From contig NZ_LXEV01000017.1 of NCBI RefSeq assembly GCF_001654965.1, positions 1-64,000 on the forward strand: DNA of 64,000 bases. Reading direction: 5' to 3'. Numbering within the stretch: the stretch's first letter is position 1; each line of letters starts with the position of its first letter. The position numbers and the translations under genes are program-made. Of the stretch, positions 1 to 8,204 are shown piece after piece. Origin of the DNA: Proteus hauseri ATCC 700826 (GTDB lineage: Bacteria > Pseudomonadota > Gammaproteobacteria > Enterobacterales > Enterobacteriaceae). The notes beneath the pieces were generated by a model. It saw only the letters and a program-made list of their open reading frames with translations. It did no database searches and was not told where the DNA came from.

Positions 1-41
1 ATTTTGTTTCTAACGATATTTAATTTCGATTAGAACGGGCT

Positions 42-60
42 TATGTATACCAAAATTAAA
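42..60. repeat. Right inverted repeat of the mrp phase-variable invertible element (probable)
   Basis: The 19 bases TATGTATACCAAAATTAAA lie about 100 bp upstream of mrpA, where the mrp invertible element of P. mirabilis (about 250 bp, flanked by 21-bp inverted repeats and flipped by the recombinase MrpI) ends. The partner repeat and mrpI would lie before base 1, so the pair cannot be verified here. Bases 1-41 would be the invertible segment, which carries the mrpA promoter in the ON orientation. I could not pick a convincing -35/-10 pair, so the orientation is undetermined. Confidence 0.55.
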
Positions 61-157
61 AAACTCAATAAGTGAGTCACCTTGTTAGGAATAATCCATT
101 TCTAGCAAATTTATTATTTTAAATGTCTTCGTCCTTTATATTTCAGGAAACAAAAAG

Positions 158-697
158 ATGAAATTAAATAAATTAGCATTAGTTCTAGGTTTAGGTTTAT
201 CTGTTGCTGCTGGTTCTACTTTCGCTGCTGATCCAGTAAAAGACCAAGGTCATGGTACAGTCAAATTTGTTGGTTCTATTATTGACGCTCCATGTTCAAT
301 TACTCCTGATACAGAAAATCAAACTGTTCCATTAGGACAAGTTGCTACTTCTGCATTAAAAGACGGTGGTCGTAGTAATTCTCGTGATTTTAAAATTTCT
401 TTAACTAACTGTACAACTGAAACTTATAAATCAGTTCAAACAACTTTCACTGGTTCTGAAGCTACTGACATTTTAGCAGGTTCTTTAGGCATTGAAGGTA
501 TTGCTAAAAATGCTGCAGTTGTTATCACCGATGCTGGTGGTCAACAAATCAAATTAGGCACACCAAGTGCTGCTCAAACTTTACGTGATGGTAACAACGA
601 CCTGAACTTCGCTGCTTACTTACAAGGTTCTACAGCAGAAGCAGCTGTTCCAGGTGACTTTACTGCTATTGCAACTTTCGCACTGACTTATCAGTAA
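158..697 (+). CDS. mrpA: MR/P fimbria major pilin MrpA
   Basis: Major structural subunit of the mannose-resistant/Proteus-like fimbria, a chaperone-usher pilus. The 179-residue protein has a Sec signal peptide (MKLNKLALVLGLGLSV... cut after about residue 23, AFA/AD), then a typical pilin fold with the Cys pair (CSITPD near residue 46 and LTNCTT near 85) and a C-terminal beta-zipper ending in FALTYQ. The start is set by AGGAAACAAAAAG just before the ATG. It is the first gene of the operon, downstream of the invertible promoter element. A hairpin directly after the gene may limit read-through and so favour the major subunit. The mature N-terminus (ADPVKDQGHGT) differs from the P. mirabilis sequence I recall, suggesting another Proteus species. 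Confidence 0.95.
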   Translation: MKLNKLALVLGLGLSVAAGSTFAADPVKDQGHGTVKFVGSIIDAPCSITPDTENQTVPLGQVATSALKDGGRSNSRDFKISLTNCTTETYKSVQTTFTGSEATDILAGSLGIEGIAKNAAVVITDAGGQQIKLGTPSAAQTLRDGNNDLNFAAYLQGSTAEAAVPGDFTAIATFALTYQ

Positions 698-705
698 GAA
701 AAAGC

Positions 706-737
706 AGCTCTGTATAGGGACATACAGAGCTTTATTT
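706..737 (+). terminator. Hairpin between mrpA and mrpB, probable attenuator
   Basis: A perfect 10-bp stem (AGCTCTGTAT, 706-715, with ATACAGAGCT, 722-731) and 6-base loop are followed by a short T-rich stretch (TTTATTT). The weak T-tract suits partial termination or 3'-end stabilisation of the mrpA message, which would produce an excess of major pilin over downstream subunits. Confidence 0.6.
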
Positions 738-778
738 CCTGTGTCTATTTTTTAACGATTTTTCTTACGGAGAAAAAT

Positions 779-1336
779 ATGAATCGCAAGATGACACCAC
801 TGTTGCTATGTCTTGCCGTCAGTTTATTCACTGAACAAGCATTAGCAAGTGATGTAAAACAAGATAAGAAAATGCATCAGCGATTTGGGGCACTCAATCT
901 TCAGGGGACCATTTTAGAACCAACATGCGCTATTTCGGCAGGAAGTCGTTATCAGGTGATCCCGCTAACTACGGTATCTATTCCTACCTTAGTGACTCAA
1001 GGTAGTGGGCCGATTGATTATTTTTCTATCAGACTAACCGAATGCACACTTGTAGAACAAAAAGGTAAAGAAGCAGATAACCCTCGTTTTATTGCAACAT
1101 TTGAGGGGCCTTCTCAAAGTGGCAATTTTCAGCTTTTTGGTGATGCCAAAGGTGCTTCATTAATGATAGCAGACCGTTATGGTCGGCAAGCAATTCCGGG
1201 GCAGCCTTTACCCGCAGTTGGCATCGACTCTAAATCGATGGCCTTACTTTATCAGGCGCGAATAGTAAAAAATAACGACATACCAAAGGCAGGAAACTAC
1301 CAAACAACGCTGCGCTTTAAGCTGGAATATTATTAA
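779..1336 (+). CDS. mrpB: MR/P fimbria minor pilin MrpB
   Basis: A 185-residue secreted fimbrial subunit with an N-terminal signal peptide (cut near ALA-SD, residue 23-24), pilin cysteines (EPTCAIS and LTECTL) and a pilin-type C-terminus (LRFKLEYY). In P. mirabilis MrpB is a minor subunit thought to act near the pilus base or terminate elongation; that role is from the family, not visible here. The SD sequence ACGGAG lies 6-11 bases before the ATG. The stop codon directly abuts the possible first start codon of mrpC, indicating tight coupling. Confidence 0.9.
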   Translation: MNRKMTPLLLCLAVSLFTEQALASDVKQDKKMHQRFGALNLQGTILEPTCAISAGSRYQVIPLTTVSIPTLVTQGSGPIDYFSIRLTECTLVEQKGKEADNPRFIATFEGPSQSGNFQLFGDAKGASLMIADRYGRQAIPGQPLPAVGIDSKSMALLYQARIVKNNDIPKAGNYQTTLRFKLEYY

Positions 1337-3976
1337 ATGGGTCGGGTTGGATTATTTATGGCTAAATCATTCAAAACCGTTTGTTTAGGGACGGAAAAAA
1401 AGAAAAAACAATATGCTATTCGGCCTGTTGCTGCACTGATCTATTTAATTATTTCTGGTATTTCAAGTTCAGCTTTAGCAAATAGCGACATTGAATTTAA
1501 TGCCGATATTTTGGATCTCAAAGACAAACAAAATATTGATTTATCGGATTTCTCTCGTGCTGGCTATATTATGCCCGGCAAATATGAATTTATTGTTCGA
1601 GTTAATAACAATGAACTGGCTGATATCTATAACATCGAATATATCGTTCCAGAAAACGATCCTAAAGCCAGTGAACCTTGTCTTCCTCCTGAGTTAGTCC
1701 ATCAATTAGGCTTAAAACCTGAATGGGCTGAAAAAGTTAAATTTAACGATGATGGGACTTGTCTTGATATTTCATCATTACCAGGAATGACAGTCAGTGC
1801 GAGTTTAGGTAGCGGTAATTTATTACTGACCATTCCTCAGGCTTATCTTGAATATTCAGCACCGAATTGGGATCCACCTTCTCGCTGGGATAACGGTATT
1901 TCAGGGCTTATTTTTGACTATAACGTTAATGCCAATGTGACAAATCCAGCCAATGGTAAGCAACAACAACAGCTTACGGGTATGGGGACGATGGGGGCTA
2001 ACCTTGGTGTATGGCGTTTTCGTGCCGATTGGCAGGGAAGTTACCGTCATGTAACCGGCGTTCCTGATAGTACCGAAAATAACTGGAAATGGAGCCAATA
2101 TTACCTTTATAGAGCAATCACCGAATGGGGTGCTCGTTTGGTCATGGGGGAAACATTCTCTCGCTCTGATATTTTCGATAACTTCCGTTTTACTGGGATT
2201 AACTTGGCAACGGACGACAATATGTTGCCACCTAACTTACGGGGTTATGCGCCAGAGGTAACAGGTGTCGCTAAAACGAACGCTAAAGTAACTATTAGTC
2301 AGCAAGGCCGGGTCATTTATGAAACGCAAGTAGCACCGGGGCCTTTCCGTATTCAAGATATTAATGATGCTGTTAGCGGTAAACTTGATGTTCGTGTTGA
2401 AGAACAAGATGGCTCGGTTCAAGAGTTCCAAATGGATACAGCAAGTATCCCGTATTTAACTAGACCTGGCAGAGTGCAATATAAGATCTCGGCAGGTAAA
2501 CCGTCTGACATTGACCATAATACAGAAGGCCCTGTTTTTGGTATGGGTGAGTTCTCATGGGGGATCAGTAACGGTTGGTCTCTTTATGGTGGTTCGCTAG
2601 TTTCTGGTGACTATAACTCTGCGGCCATTGGTATTGGTCGAGATCTGATGGCGTTAGGTGCTATCTCTTTTGATGCCACGCACTCATGGGCAAGAATTCC
2701 AAGTGATGATAAACGTTATCACGGTGGCTCATATCGACTGAGCTACTCAAAACGTTTTGAAGCCATTAATGGACAGGTGACATTTGCGGGTTATCGCTTC
2801 TCTGAACGTGACTTTATGAGCATGAATCAGTACTTAGATCGTCGTTATCGCGATGGTACTGAAGATCACAATAAAGAGCTGTATACCATTATGTTTAGTA
2901 AGCAGTTTCCTGAATGGGGGCTGAGTGCTTACTTAAACTATAGTCATCAAACTTATTGGAACAAGCCAAACAACGACAGCTATAACTTATCGTTAGCAAA
3001 AACAATGGATATTGGTAGTTATAAAAACATCAATATCAGCATGTCGGCTTTCCGTAATAAATTCAACGGCACAAATGACAACGGCTTATATATGAACGTT
3101 AGTATGCCTTGGAGTGATCGCGCCACAATCAGTTACAACACAGTCATTAATAGACATGGTAACTCTCATAATGTGAGTTATTACGACCGTCTTGATGAAA
3201 ACAATAGTTATCGTTTAGGTACAGGTATTAGCAGTAACGGTAAAGCTTCGGCCGATGGCTATTATTTACACTATGCCGATGCGGCATTAGTGACTGCAAG
3301 TGCAAGTTATATTGATGGTGAACATACGTCAGCGGCATTGTCATTACAAGGTGGTGCAACGCTAACACCTGAAGGCGGCGCTTTACACCGCATAAACAGA
3401 ACCGGTAGTACGCGTTTGTTAGTTGATACCGATGGTATAGCCGATGTTCCAGTTAAAAGCATCGGTGCTATCTCACGCAGTAACTATTTTGGTAAGGCCG
3501 TTCTGCCAGATATTAATGATTATTATCGCAGTAGCGCCAGTATCGACCTTGAACAATTACCCGACAACGTTGAAGCACTGCGTTCGATTCAACAATTAAC
3601 GCTGACTGAAGGCTCAATAGGTTATCGCCGCTTTGATGTTGTAACGGGGCAAAAAGCGATGGCAGTTATTCGCCTAAAAGACGGAACTTATCCACCATTT
3701 GGTGCTTCGGTGACTACCGAAAAAGGCCGTGAGTTAGGAATTGTCAATGACGGCGGTAATGTTTATCTCAGCGGTATTAATACAGATGAACGCTTACTTG
3801 TGCGCTGGAATGGACAAGAACAGTGTCAGATCCGCATTCCTACACTGGTTGATGGGCAATTTATGACTTCACTGTTGCTCACTTGTGGTGATGGTACAGC
3901 GTCATCCGGCACAGTAGATAAAAAAGCAGAACCATTATTATCTCAACCTCAATTGACCACAATTGAGAGCAAGTAA
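1337..3976 (+). CDS. mrpC: Outer membrane fimbrial usher MrpC
   Basis: The usher forms the outer-membrane pore through which MR/P subunits are assembled. It is 879 residues, the normal length of FimD/PapC ushers. An N-terminal domain begins at about residue 50 (IEFNADILDL), followed by the beta-barrel region with the plug and C-terminal domains (GTYPPFGASV, CQIRIP, LLTCGDG). The N-terminus is unusually long before the hydrophobic signal segment (AALIYLIISGISSSALA). The ATG at 1358 (MAKSFKTVC), preceded by GGGTTGGA, is an alternative start giving 872 residues. It follows mrpB without a gap and precedes the chaperone gene, the standard chaperone-usher order. Confidence 0.94.
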   Translation: MGRVGLFMAKSFKTVCLGTEKKKKQYAIRPVAALIYLIISGISSSALANSDIEFNADILDLKDKQNIDLSDFSRAGYIMPGKYEFIVRVNNNELADIYNIEYIVPENDPKASEPCLPPELVHQLGLKPEWAEKVKFNDDGTCLDISSLPGMTVSASLGSGNLLLTIPQAYLEYSAPNWDPPSRWDNGISGLIFDYNVNANVTNPANGKQQQQLTGMGTMGANLGVWRFRADWQGSYRHVTGVPDSTENNWKWSQYYLYRAITEWGARLVMGETFSRSDIFDNFRFTGINLATDDNMLPPNLRGYAPEVTGVAKTNAKVTISQQGRVIYETQVAPGPFRIQDINDAVSGKLDVRVEEQDGSVQEFQMDTASIPYLTRPGRVQYKISAGKPSDIDHNTEGPVFGMGEFSWGISNGWSLYGGSLVSGDYNSAAIGIGRDLMALGAISFDATHSWARIPSDDKRYHGGSYRLSYSKRFEAINGQVTFAGYRFSERDFMSMNQYLDRRYRDGTEDHNKELYTIMFSKQFPEWGLSAYLNYSHQTYWNKPNNDSYNLSLAKTMDIGSYKNINISMSAFRNKFNGTNDNGLYMNVSMPWSDRATISYNTVINRHGNSHNVSYYDRLDENNSYRLGTGISSNGKASADGYYLHYADAALVTASASYIDGEHTSAALSLQGGATLTPEGGALHRINRTGSTRLLVDTDGIADVPVKSIGAISRSNYFGKAVLPDINDYYRSSASIDLEQLPDNVEALRSIQQLTLTEGSIGYRRFDVVTGQKAMAVIRLKDGTYPPFGASVTTEKGRELGIVNDGGNVYLSGINTDERLLVRWNGQEQCQIRIPTLVDGQFMTSLLLTCGDGTASSGTVDKKAEPLLSQPQLTTIESK

Positions 3977-4017
3977 GACAAGATTAAAACAACTTCAGAC
4001 AAAAAGAGTAATTAAAG

Positions 4018-4776
4018 ATGATTTTATCAAAGCGCTCATTGATTGTAGCAACCACATTATTGGCTGGAATAGCATTTACTAGTCAGGCAATGGCAGCAAT
4101 TGCACTGGATAGAACTCGCGTTATTTTTAATGGTGCAGATAAATCTGTCAGCTTAAATGTGAGTAATCAAAACAAAGAATTACCTTATTTGGCTCAAGGC
4201 TGGATGGAAAATGAAAATGGCGAACGTATTGAAAGCCCATTAATCGTATTGCCACCAATCCAACGTATTGAACCTGGTGACAAAAGCCAAGTAAAAGTAC
4301 AGTCATTACCTGCTATTGCTCAACTCCCTCAAGATAGAGAAAGCGTGTTTTATTTTAACTTACGAGAAATTCCGCCTCGTAGTGATAAACCTAATGTGTT
4401 GCAAATAGCATTGCAAACTCGCATTAAATTGTTCTACCGCCCTGCATCTATTTATGCGACTCAAACAGATTTAACGAATCCGTGGCAGGAAAAAATCACC
4501 TTAACTAAGAAAGGTGATCGTTATGAAGTGAATAATCCAACACCTTATTACGTCACATTAGTTGATGGGTTAACGGCGCTAAAAGGACAAAGTCTTGATG
4601 GTTTTCAGCCATTAATGATTGCACCTAAAAGCACAGGTACATTGAATTTAAATGCTGCTGTATTTGGTGCTTCCCCTGTGCTGAGTTACATCAATGATTA
4701 TGGTGGTCGTCCTCAACTGAAATTTAGCTGTAATGGCAATGAATGTAAGGTTACAGAAACATCAGCTGGAAACTAA
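4018..4776 (+). CDS. mrpD: Periplasmic fimbrial chaperone MrpD
   Basis: A PapD-like chaperone of 252 residues that donates a beta strand to fold pilins and delivers them to the usher. The signal peptide ends at AMA (about residue 26). The first Ig-like domain starts IALDRTRVIFNG and includes the family motif VFYFNLREIPP, followed by the LQIALQTRIKLFYRP stretch linking to domain 2. The conserved Arg and Lys that anchor the pilin C-terminus fall in these motifs. It lies 41 bp after mrpC and 13 bp before mrpE. The upstream SD is weak (AAAGAGTAATTAAAG), fitting translation within a polycistronic message. Confidence 0.95.
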   Translation: MILSKRSLIVATTLLAGIAFTSQAMAAIALDRTRVIFNGADKSVSLNVSNQNKELPYLAQGWMENENGERIESPLIVLPPIQRIEPGDKSQVKVQSLPAIAQLPQDRESVFYFNLREIPPRSDKPNVLQIALQTRIKLFYRPASIYATQTDLTNPWQEKITLTKKGDRYEVNNPTPYYVTLVDGLTALKGQSLDGFQPLMIAPKSTGTLNLNAAVFGASPVLSYINDYGGRPQLKFSCNGNECKVTETSAGN

Positions 4777-4789
4777 ATAGGTCTATTTT

Positions 4790-5338
4790 ATGGTTATGGA
4801 ACAGCGGTTTAACACAAGCAAAGCAGTGTTGATTTTTATTCTGGCAACATTTACTGGTGGCCTGAGTTCTACTGCTGTTGCGGATCTACCTGCAAGGGCG
4901 GCTGCAAAGGATGTTATTCCCGGCATTGTTTATATCAATATTACTGGAAATGTTATTGCGCCACCGCCGTGTGTGATTAACGGTGGGAAAATGATTGAAG
5001 TAAATTTTGGTGAAGTCATGAGTACACGCATTGATGGTGTTAATTATAAAAAACCAATCCAATACAGTGCTACTTGCGAAAAAATGCCAACAAATGCCAT
5101 GAAAGTCTCAGTAGCCGGCAATGCCACTGGTTTTGATAATAATGCTTTACAGACCAATATCACTGGATTAGGTGTTCGTATTCTTTATCAAGGGAAGTTA
5201 CTCAACTTAGGAAAAACAGTTGATTTTACTTATCCTAATTTTCCTGTGTTAGAGGCAATTCCGGTACGTGATCAGGCAGAAACACTGGTGGGAGGCGATT
5301 TTGTCGCTAATGCCACTCTAAGAGTGGAATACCAATAA
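4790..5338 (+). CDS. mrpE: MR/P fimbrial subunit MrpE
   Basis: A 182-residue minor fimbrial subunit, resembling PapK/PapE-like adaptor pilins. It has a signal peptide (hydrophobic VLIFILATFTGG, cut near VADL), the pilin motif NVIAPPPCVING with the first Cys, a second Cys at SATCEKM, and the C-terminal strand ATLRVEYQ. The ATG at 4790 is followed two codons later by another ATG at 4796 (MEQRFN); either could be used. It shares the APPPC / PPPCVI motif and overall layout with the next gene, mrpF, suggesting duplication of adaptor pilins. Confidence 0.88.
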   Translation: MVMEQRFNTSKAVLIFILATFTGGLSSTAVADLPARAAAKDVIPGIVYINITGNVIAPPPCVINGGKMIEVNFGEVMSTRIDGVNYKKPIQYSATCEKMPTNAMKVSVAGNATGFDNNALQTNITGLGVRILYQGKLLNLGKTVDFTYPNFPVLEAIPVRDQAETLVGGDFVANATLRVEYQ

Positions 5339-5350
5339 GGAGCTAACGCC

Positions 5351-5842
5351 GTGTTTATTAAATTAACGAAAATATGTCTGATTACCTTACTCGGTGGTGC
5401 TTCTCTGGCTGCAAATGCAGATGATCCAAATATGAAATTATTTGGCACTTTATTAGTGCCACCACCTTGTGTGATCAGTGACGACGGCGTTATTGATGTT
5501 TATTTCGGTCATAACGTCGGGATCCACAAAGTTGATGGTATTAATTACACCGAAGCGGTGAATTATAAATTGGTGTGCGATCCCAATTTAAAGGGATGGG
5601 ATCTAGGACTCTCTATTATTGGGCCTAAAAGCCAGTTCGATGAGGCGGCATTACAAACCAATATTACAGATTTGGCTATTCATCTTACGCAAAATGGACA
5701 ACCTTTTATTTTAAATAAGCGGATTGCAATATCGCCAGACAGTCCCCCTGTTATTCAAGCTGTACCTGTAAAAAGACCTGGTAGTACTTTGCCTGAAGGT
5801 GCGTTTGAGGTGTCTGCCACTTTATTAGCTGAGTACCAATAG
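5351..5842 (+). CDS. mrpF: MR/P fimbrial subunit MrpF
   Basis: A 163-residue minor pilin with a 23-residue signal peptide (LLGGASLAANA/DD), pilin cysteines in LVPPPCVIS and LVCDPN, and a C-terminal strand ending LLAEYQ. It starts with GTG, 8 bases after a good ribosome site (AAGGAG at 5337-5342), and lies 12 bp after mrpE. Similarity in layout to MrpE (PPPCVI, DGINY/DGVNY, LQTNIT) is visible directly. Probably a tip or adaptor subunit; the exact position in the pilus is inferred from family knowledge. Confidence 0.88.
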   Translation: MFIKLTKICLITLLGGASLAANADDPNMKLFGTLLVPPPCVISDDGVIDVYFGHNVGIHKVDGINYTEAVNYKLVCDPNLKGWDLGLSIIGPKSQFDEAALQTNITDLAIHLTQNGQPFILNKRIAISPDSPPVIQAVPVKRPGSTLPEGAFEVSATLLAEYQ

Positions 5843-5852
5843 GAGCGTATTA

Positions 5853-6401
5853 ATGAACATAAAAAGCGTATCGCTTCCTTTTATTTTTGGGTTAGCTACT
5901 TTTGTTGGATTAAGTGCGACAGCGCTTAGTGCGAAAGACAATATGTATTTTCACGGAATATTAGTTGATGAGCCTTGCACGATTAAACCGGGAGATGAAA
6001 CGGTTGAACTAGATTTCGGTAATATTCCCGATAAAAACCTGTATGCCTATCAAAGAACACCAAGTAAGCCATTTCAAATACGCTTATCTGAATGTGATCT
6101 CACTATTGGTAAAAATGTCAGGATCACGTTTAAAGGTGATGAAAATCAGGCGATGGCAGGGCAAGGTTTTTTAGCGATAAGCCCTGCAAGTCAAGCATCA
6201 GGTATTGCTGTTGGATTGGAATCTGAAAATGGCAATGCGTTACCTGTTAATAAAGAAACAGACAAACTTTCATTGAACGCGAATGACACTATTTTGCATT
6301 TTTATGCCTTTATTCAAGGAGAGCCGGATGCTATTGCCAATCAGGCGATTAAACGAGGGCCGTTTAGTGCAATAGCTACATTCCATTTGAATTATGACTG
6401 A
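5853..6401 (+). CDS. mrpG: MR/P fimbrial subunit MrpG
   Basis: A 182-residue pilin with signal peptide (to about residue 27, ALSA/KD), the first Cys in DEPCTIKPGDETVELDFG, the second in LSECDLTIG, and the C-terminal strand ATFHLNYD. In P. mirabilis MrpG is needed for assembly of the fimbria, probably at the tip complex next to the MrpH adhesin. The ATG follows AGGAGCG by 5-6 bases and lies 10 bp downstream of mrpF. Confidence 0.9.
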   Translation: MNIKSVSLPFIFGLATFVGLSATALSAKDNMYFHGILVDEPCTIKPGDETVELDFGNIPDKNLYAYQRTPSKPFQIRLSECDLTIGKNVRITFKGDENQAMAGQGFLAISPASQASGIAVGLESENGNALPVNKETDKLSLNANDTILHFYAFIQGEPDAIANQAIKRGPFSAIATFHLNYD

Positions 6402-6422
6402 TTATTAGAATTGAGGTTTTAC

Positions 6423-7250
6423 ATGTTCATATTGAAACGATTCCCGGCTCTATTTATCACGATAGGCTTGCTATTTTCAGCGCCTGCAATGGCGTCTATC
6501 TTCTCTTATATTACGCATTCTGAAGGTGAACCTGCTCACGCAACTTATACCTATGTTATTCAACGCTGGGATCCGGAACCAGACAACACACCAAACCCTT
6601 GTTATGGATGGAGTCAATGCTGGATCACAATCAACCATAAGCATGATGCCAATGGTTCTCCGGGGTCTGCTGTAAGAAGTATTGTACGAGTTGAAAAAGA
6701 ACGCTATTTATCTGGTGTACGTGCAGCAGTGATGAGTGTTGAAAGTTTTCCCATTCAAGGTACAGCACGACACGATGGTGATCCTCTTACCTCTAACCAA
6801 GAGTGTGTAGGGTTATTTTATGAATCTAAAGAAGGGGGATGGTCACCTAATGGTCGCTTATTGCCAGGATCATTATGTGGTATTGCACCACCACCAGTTG
6901 GTGCCTGCAAAATAACAGAAGGCGCTGTAAATCTTAATTACGGTGATATTGATGAAGTGAGTTTAGAAAATGCCGCACGAGCACAAAACATCAACATTAC
7001 TTGTAATTTAGCAATGAAAGTATTGGTGATTGCATCTGGTTCTGATAGTGGACGAGTACCATTACGAACAGATAATAGCTTATACGCCGATTTATTTCTC
7101 GATGGCAACCCAGGTGAAAAAGGCTCAGTAATAAATGTTCCTAAAAATGGCACTATACCTGTAGAGGTTAAATCAATTCTACATACTAATGGTCGTGTAG
7201 CCCCAGGGCATTTTTCTGGTTCGGGTTCAATTATTTTAACAATGCCTTAA
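6423..7250 (+). CDS. mrpH: MR/P fimbrial tip adhesin MrpH
   Basis: A two-domain tip adhesin of 275 residues. The signal peptide ends at AMA (about residue 24). The lectin-type domain follows (about 25-155), then a pilin domain beginning near CKITEGAV and ending SIILTMP. With the ATG at 6423 the numbering places His72 and His74 (NHKHD) and His117 (ARHDG) exactly where the published zinc-binding residues of P. mirabilis MrpH lie, which supports both the start and the function. TGAGG precedes this ATG by 6 bases. A TTG four codons earlier (6411) is an unlikely start. Confidence 0.93.
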   Translation: MFILKRFPALFITIGLLFSAPAMASIFSYITHSEGEPAHATYTYVIQRWDPEPDNTPNPCYGWSQCWITINHKHDANGSPGSAVRSIVRVEKERYLSGVRAAVMSVESFPIQGTARHDGDPLTSNQECVGLFYESKEGGWSPNGRLLPGSLCGIAPPPVGACKITEGAVNLNYGDIDEVSLENAARAQNINITCNLAMKVLVIASGSDSGRVPLRTDNSLYADLFLDGNPGEKGSVINVPKNGTIPVEVKSILHTNGRVAPGHFSGSGSIILTMP

Positions 7251-7270
7251 TCATGATAATGGTGAATATT

Positions 7271-7594
7271 ATGATGAATTACGATTTTATAGATAATATT
7301 GATGTTAACGCGTTAGTAGGTAAACGGATCCAGAAAAAGCGTAAAGAATTGGGTTATACCGGTATGCAAATTGCTGAGAAAATAGGGGTTAGCCAACAGC
7401 AATTCTCTCGCTATGAACGAGGCATGAATAAAATCGATTTAAGTTATTTAGTTACTCTAGCGGTGCATTTAAATACACCTATTTATTGGTTTTTTGAGGA
7501 CTGTTTTATTCCTAAAAAATCGTCAGAAAGTAAACGTCTTGATAAATGCAACCGTGTTATTGCAGATGCAACGCCTGATATATTTTCATATTAA
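7271..7594 (+). CDS. mrpJ: Fimbria-linked transcriptional repressor of motility MrpJ
   Basis: A 107-residue XRE-type DNA-binding protein (HTH at about residues 13-66: VGKRIQKKRKELGYTG, IAEKIGVSQQQFSRYERG). As the last gene of the operon it couples fimbria production to repression of flagellar genes, in P. mirabilis by repressing flhDC. I prefer the ATG at 7271 (MMNYDF), preceded by GGTGA, which gives 107 residues as in P. mirabilis; ATGs at 7253 and 7259 would add 4-6 residues. An inverted repeat spans its stop codon and a terminator follows at 7667. Confidence 0.93.
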   Translation: MMNYDFIDNIDVNALVGKRIQKKRKELGYTGMQIAEKIGVSQQQFSRYERGMNKIDLSYLVTLAVHLNTPIYWFFEDCFIPKKSSESKRLDKCNRVIADATPDIFSY

Positions 7595-7608
7595 TAAATA
7601 TATCAGGC
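7573..7608 (+). repeat. Inverted repeat spanning the mrpJ stop codon
   Basis: A perfect 12-bp inverted repeat (GCCTGATATATT at 7573-7584, AATATATCAGGC at 7597-7608) with a 12-base loop that contains the TAA of mrpJ. No T-tract follows, so it is not a classical terminator; it may protect the operon's 3' end or affect termination of translation. Confidence 0.55.
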
Positions 7609-8204
7609 ACTAAATTCGCTTTTTGAATATACATTGCATATTTTTGATTGATTACCTTGTTGGTAGGGCAAAGGAAACTTTGCCTTTTTTTTATTCTATT
7701 TTTTACATTTTAGTTTTTATTCTCTTTTTCTATTTCTTGATTTCGTTATTTTTTACGTTGATTCATTTCAAATATTTCACCTCTTTTTAAGATTACATGT
7801 AATGAAAATGACACGTGTAAATTTTTTATTTCTTATTTTTCACAGATAAATAGTAATTTCATCTGTGATTATCAGGTTTAGCAGAGTATTTAATAGCTCT
7901 TATTCGGTTTTCAAAGAGAGTTTTAAACTAGTAAAGGTTAAAAAAAAGGCGACAATTTGTTAAAAAATGTTAACTTATACACACTTTTTGATTTTAGATA
8001 TTATAAATTAATTTTAATGTTAGTTGGTTATAATTATATTATATCAATATAACACTATGATTTATAATGGTAATTATATATTTAAAATTATTCTTATGTT
8101 CTTTGTTCGTTAAAAATGAGTAAAAAGAAGTGGTATTTACAGATAGTAAAAACAAATTTGGTTGTGTAATGTGCATTTTCTGTTTTTTTTTATAAAAAGG
8201 ATAA
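7595..8204. other. Long AT-rich intergenic region between mrpJ and the AbgT-family gene
   Basis: About 610 bp without a credible gene. It contains the mrpJ-side inverted repeat and terminator in its first 100 bp. The rest is very AT-rich with long T and A runs, the kind of DNA bound by H-NS. Open frames on the minus strand here (8039-8353) have no Proteus-like protein features. Confidence 0.6.
7667..7692 (+). terminator. Rho-independent terminator of the mrp operon
   Basis: A 7-bp stem GGCAAAG/CTTTGCC with a GAAA tetraloop is followed directly by eight T residues (7685-7692). It lies 73 bp after mrpJ. Confidence 0.88.
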
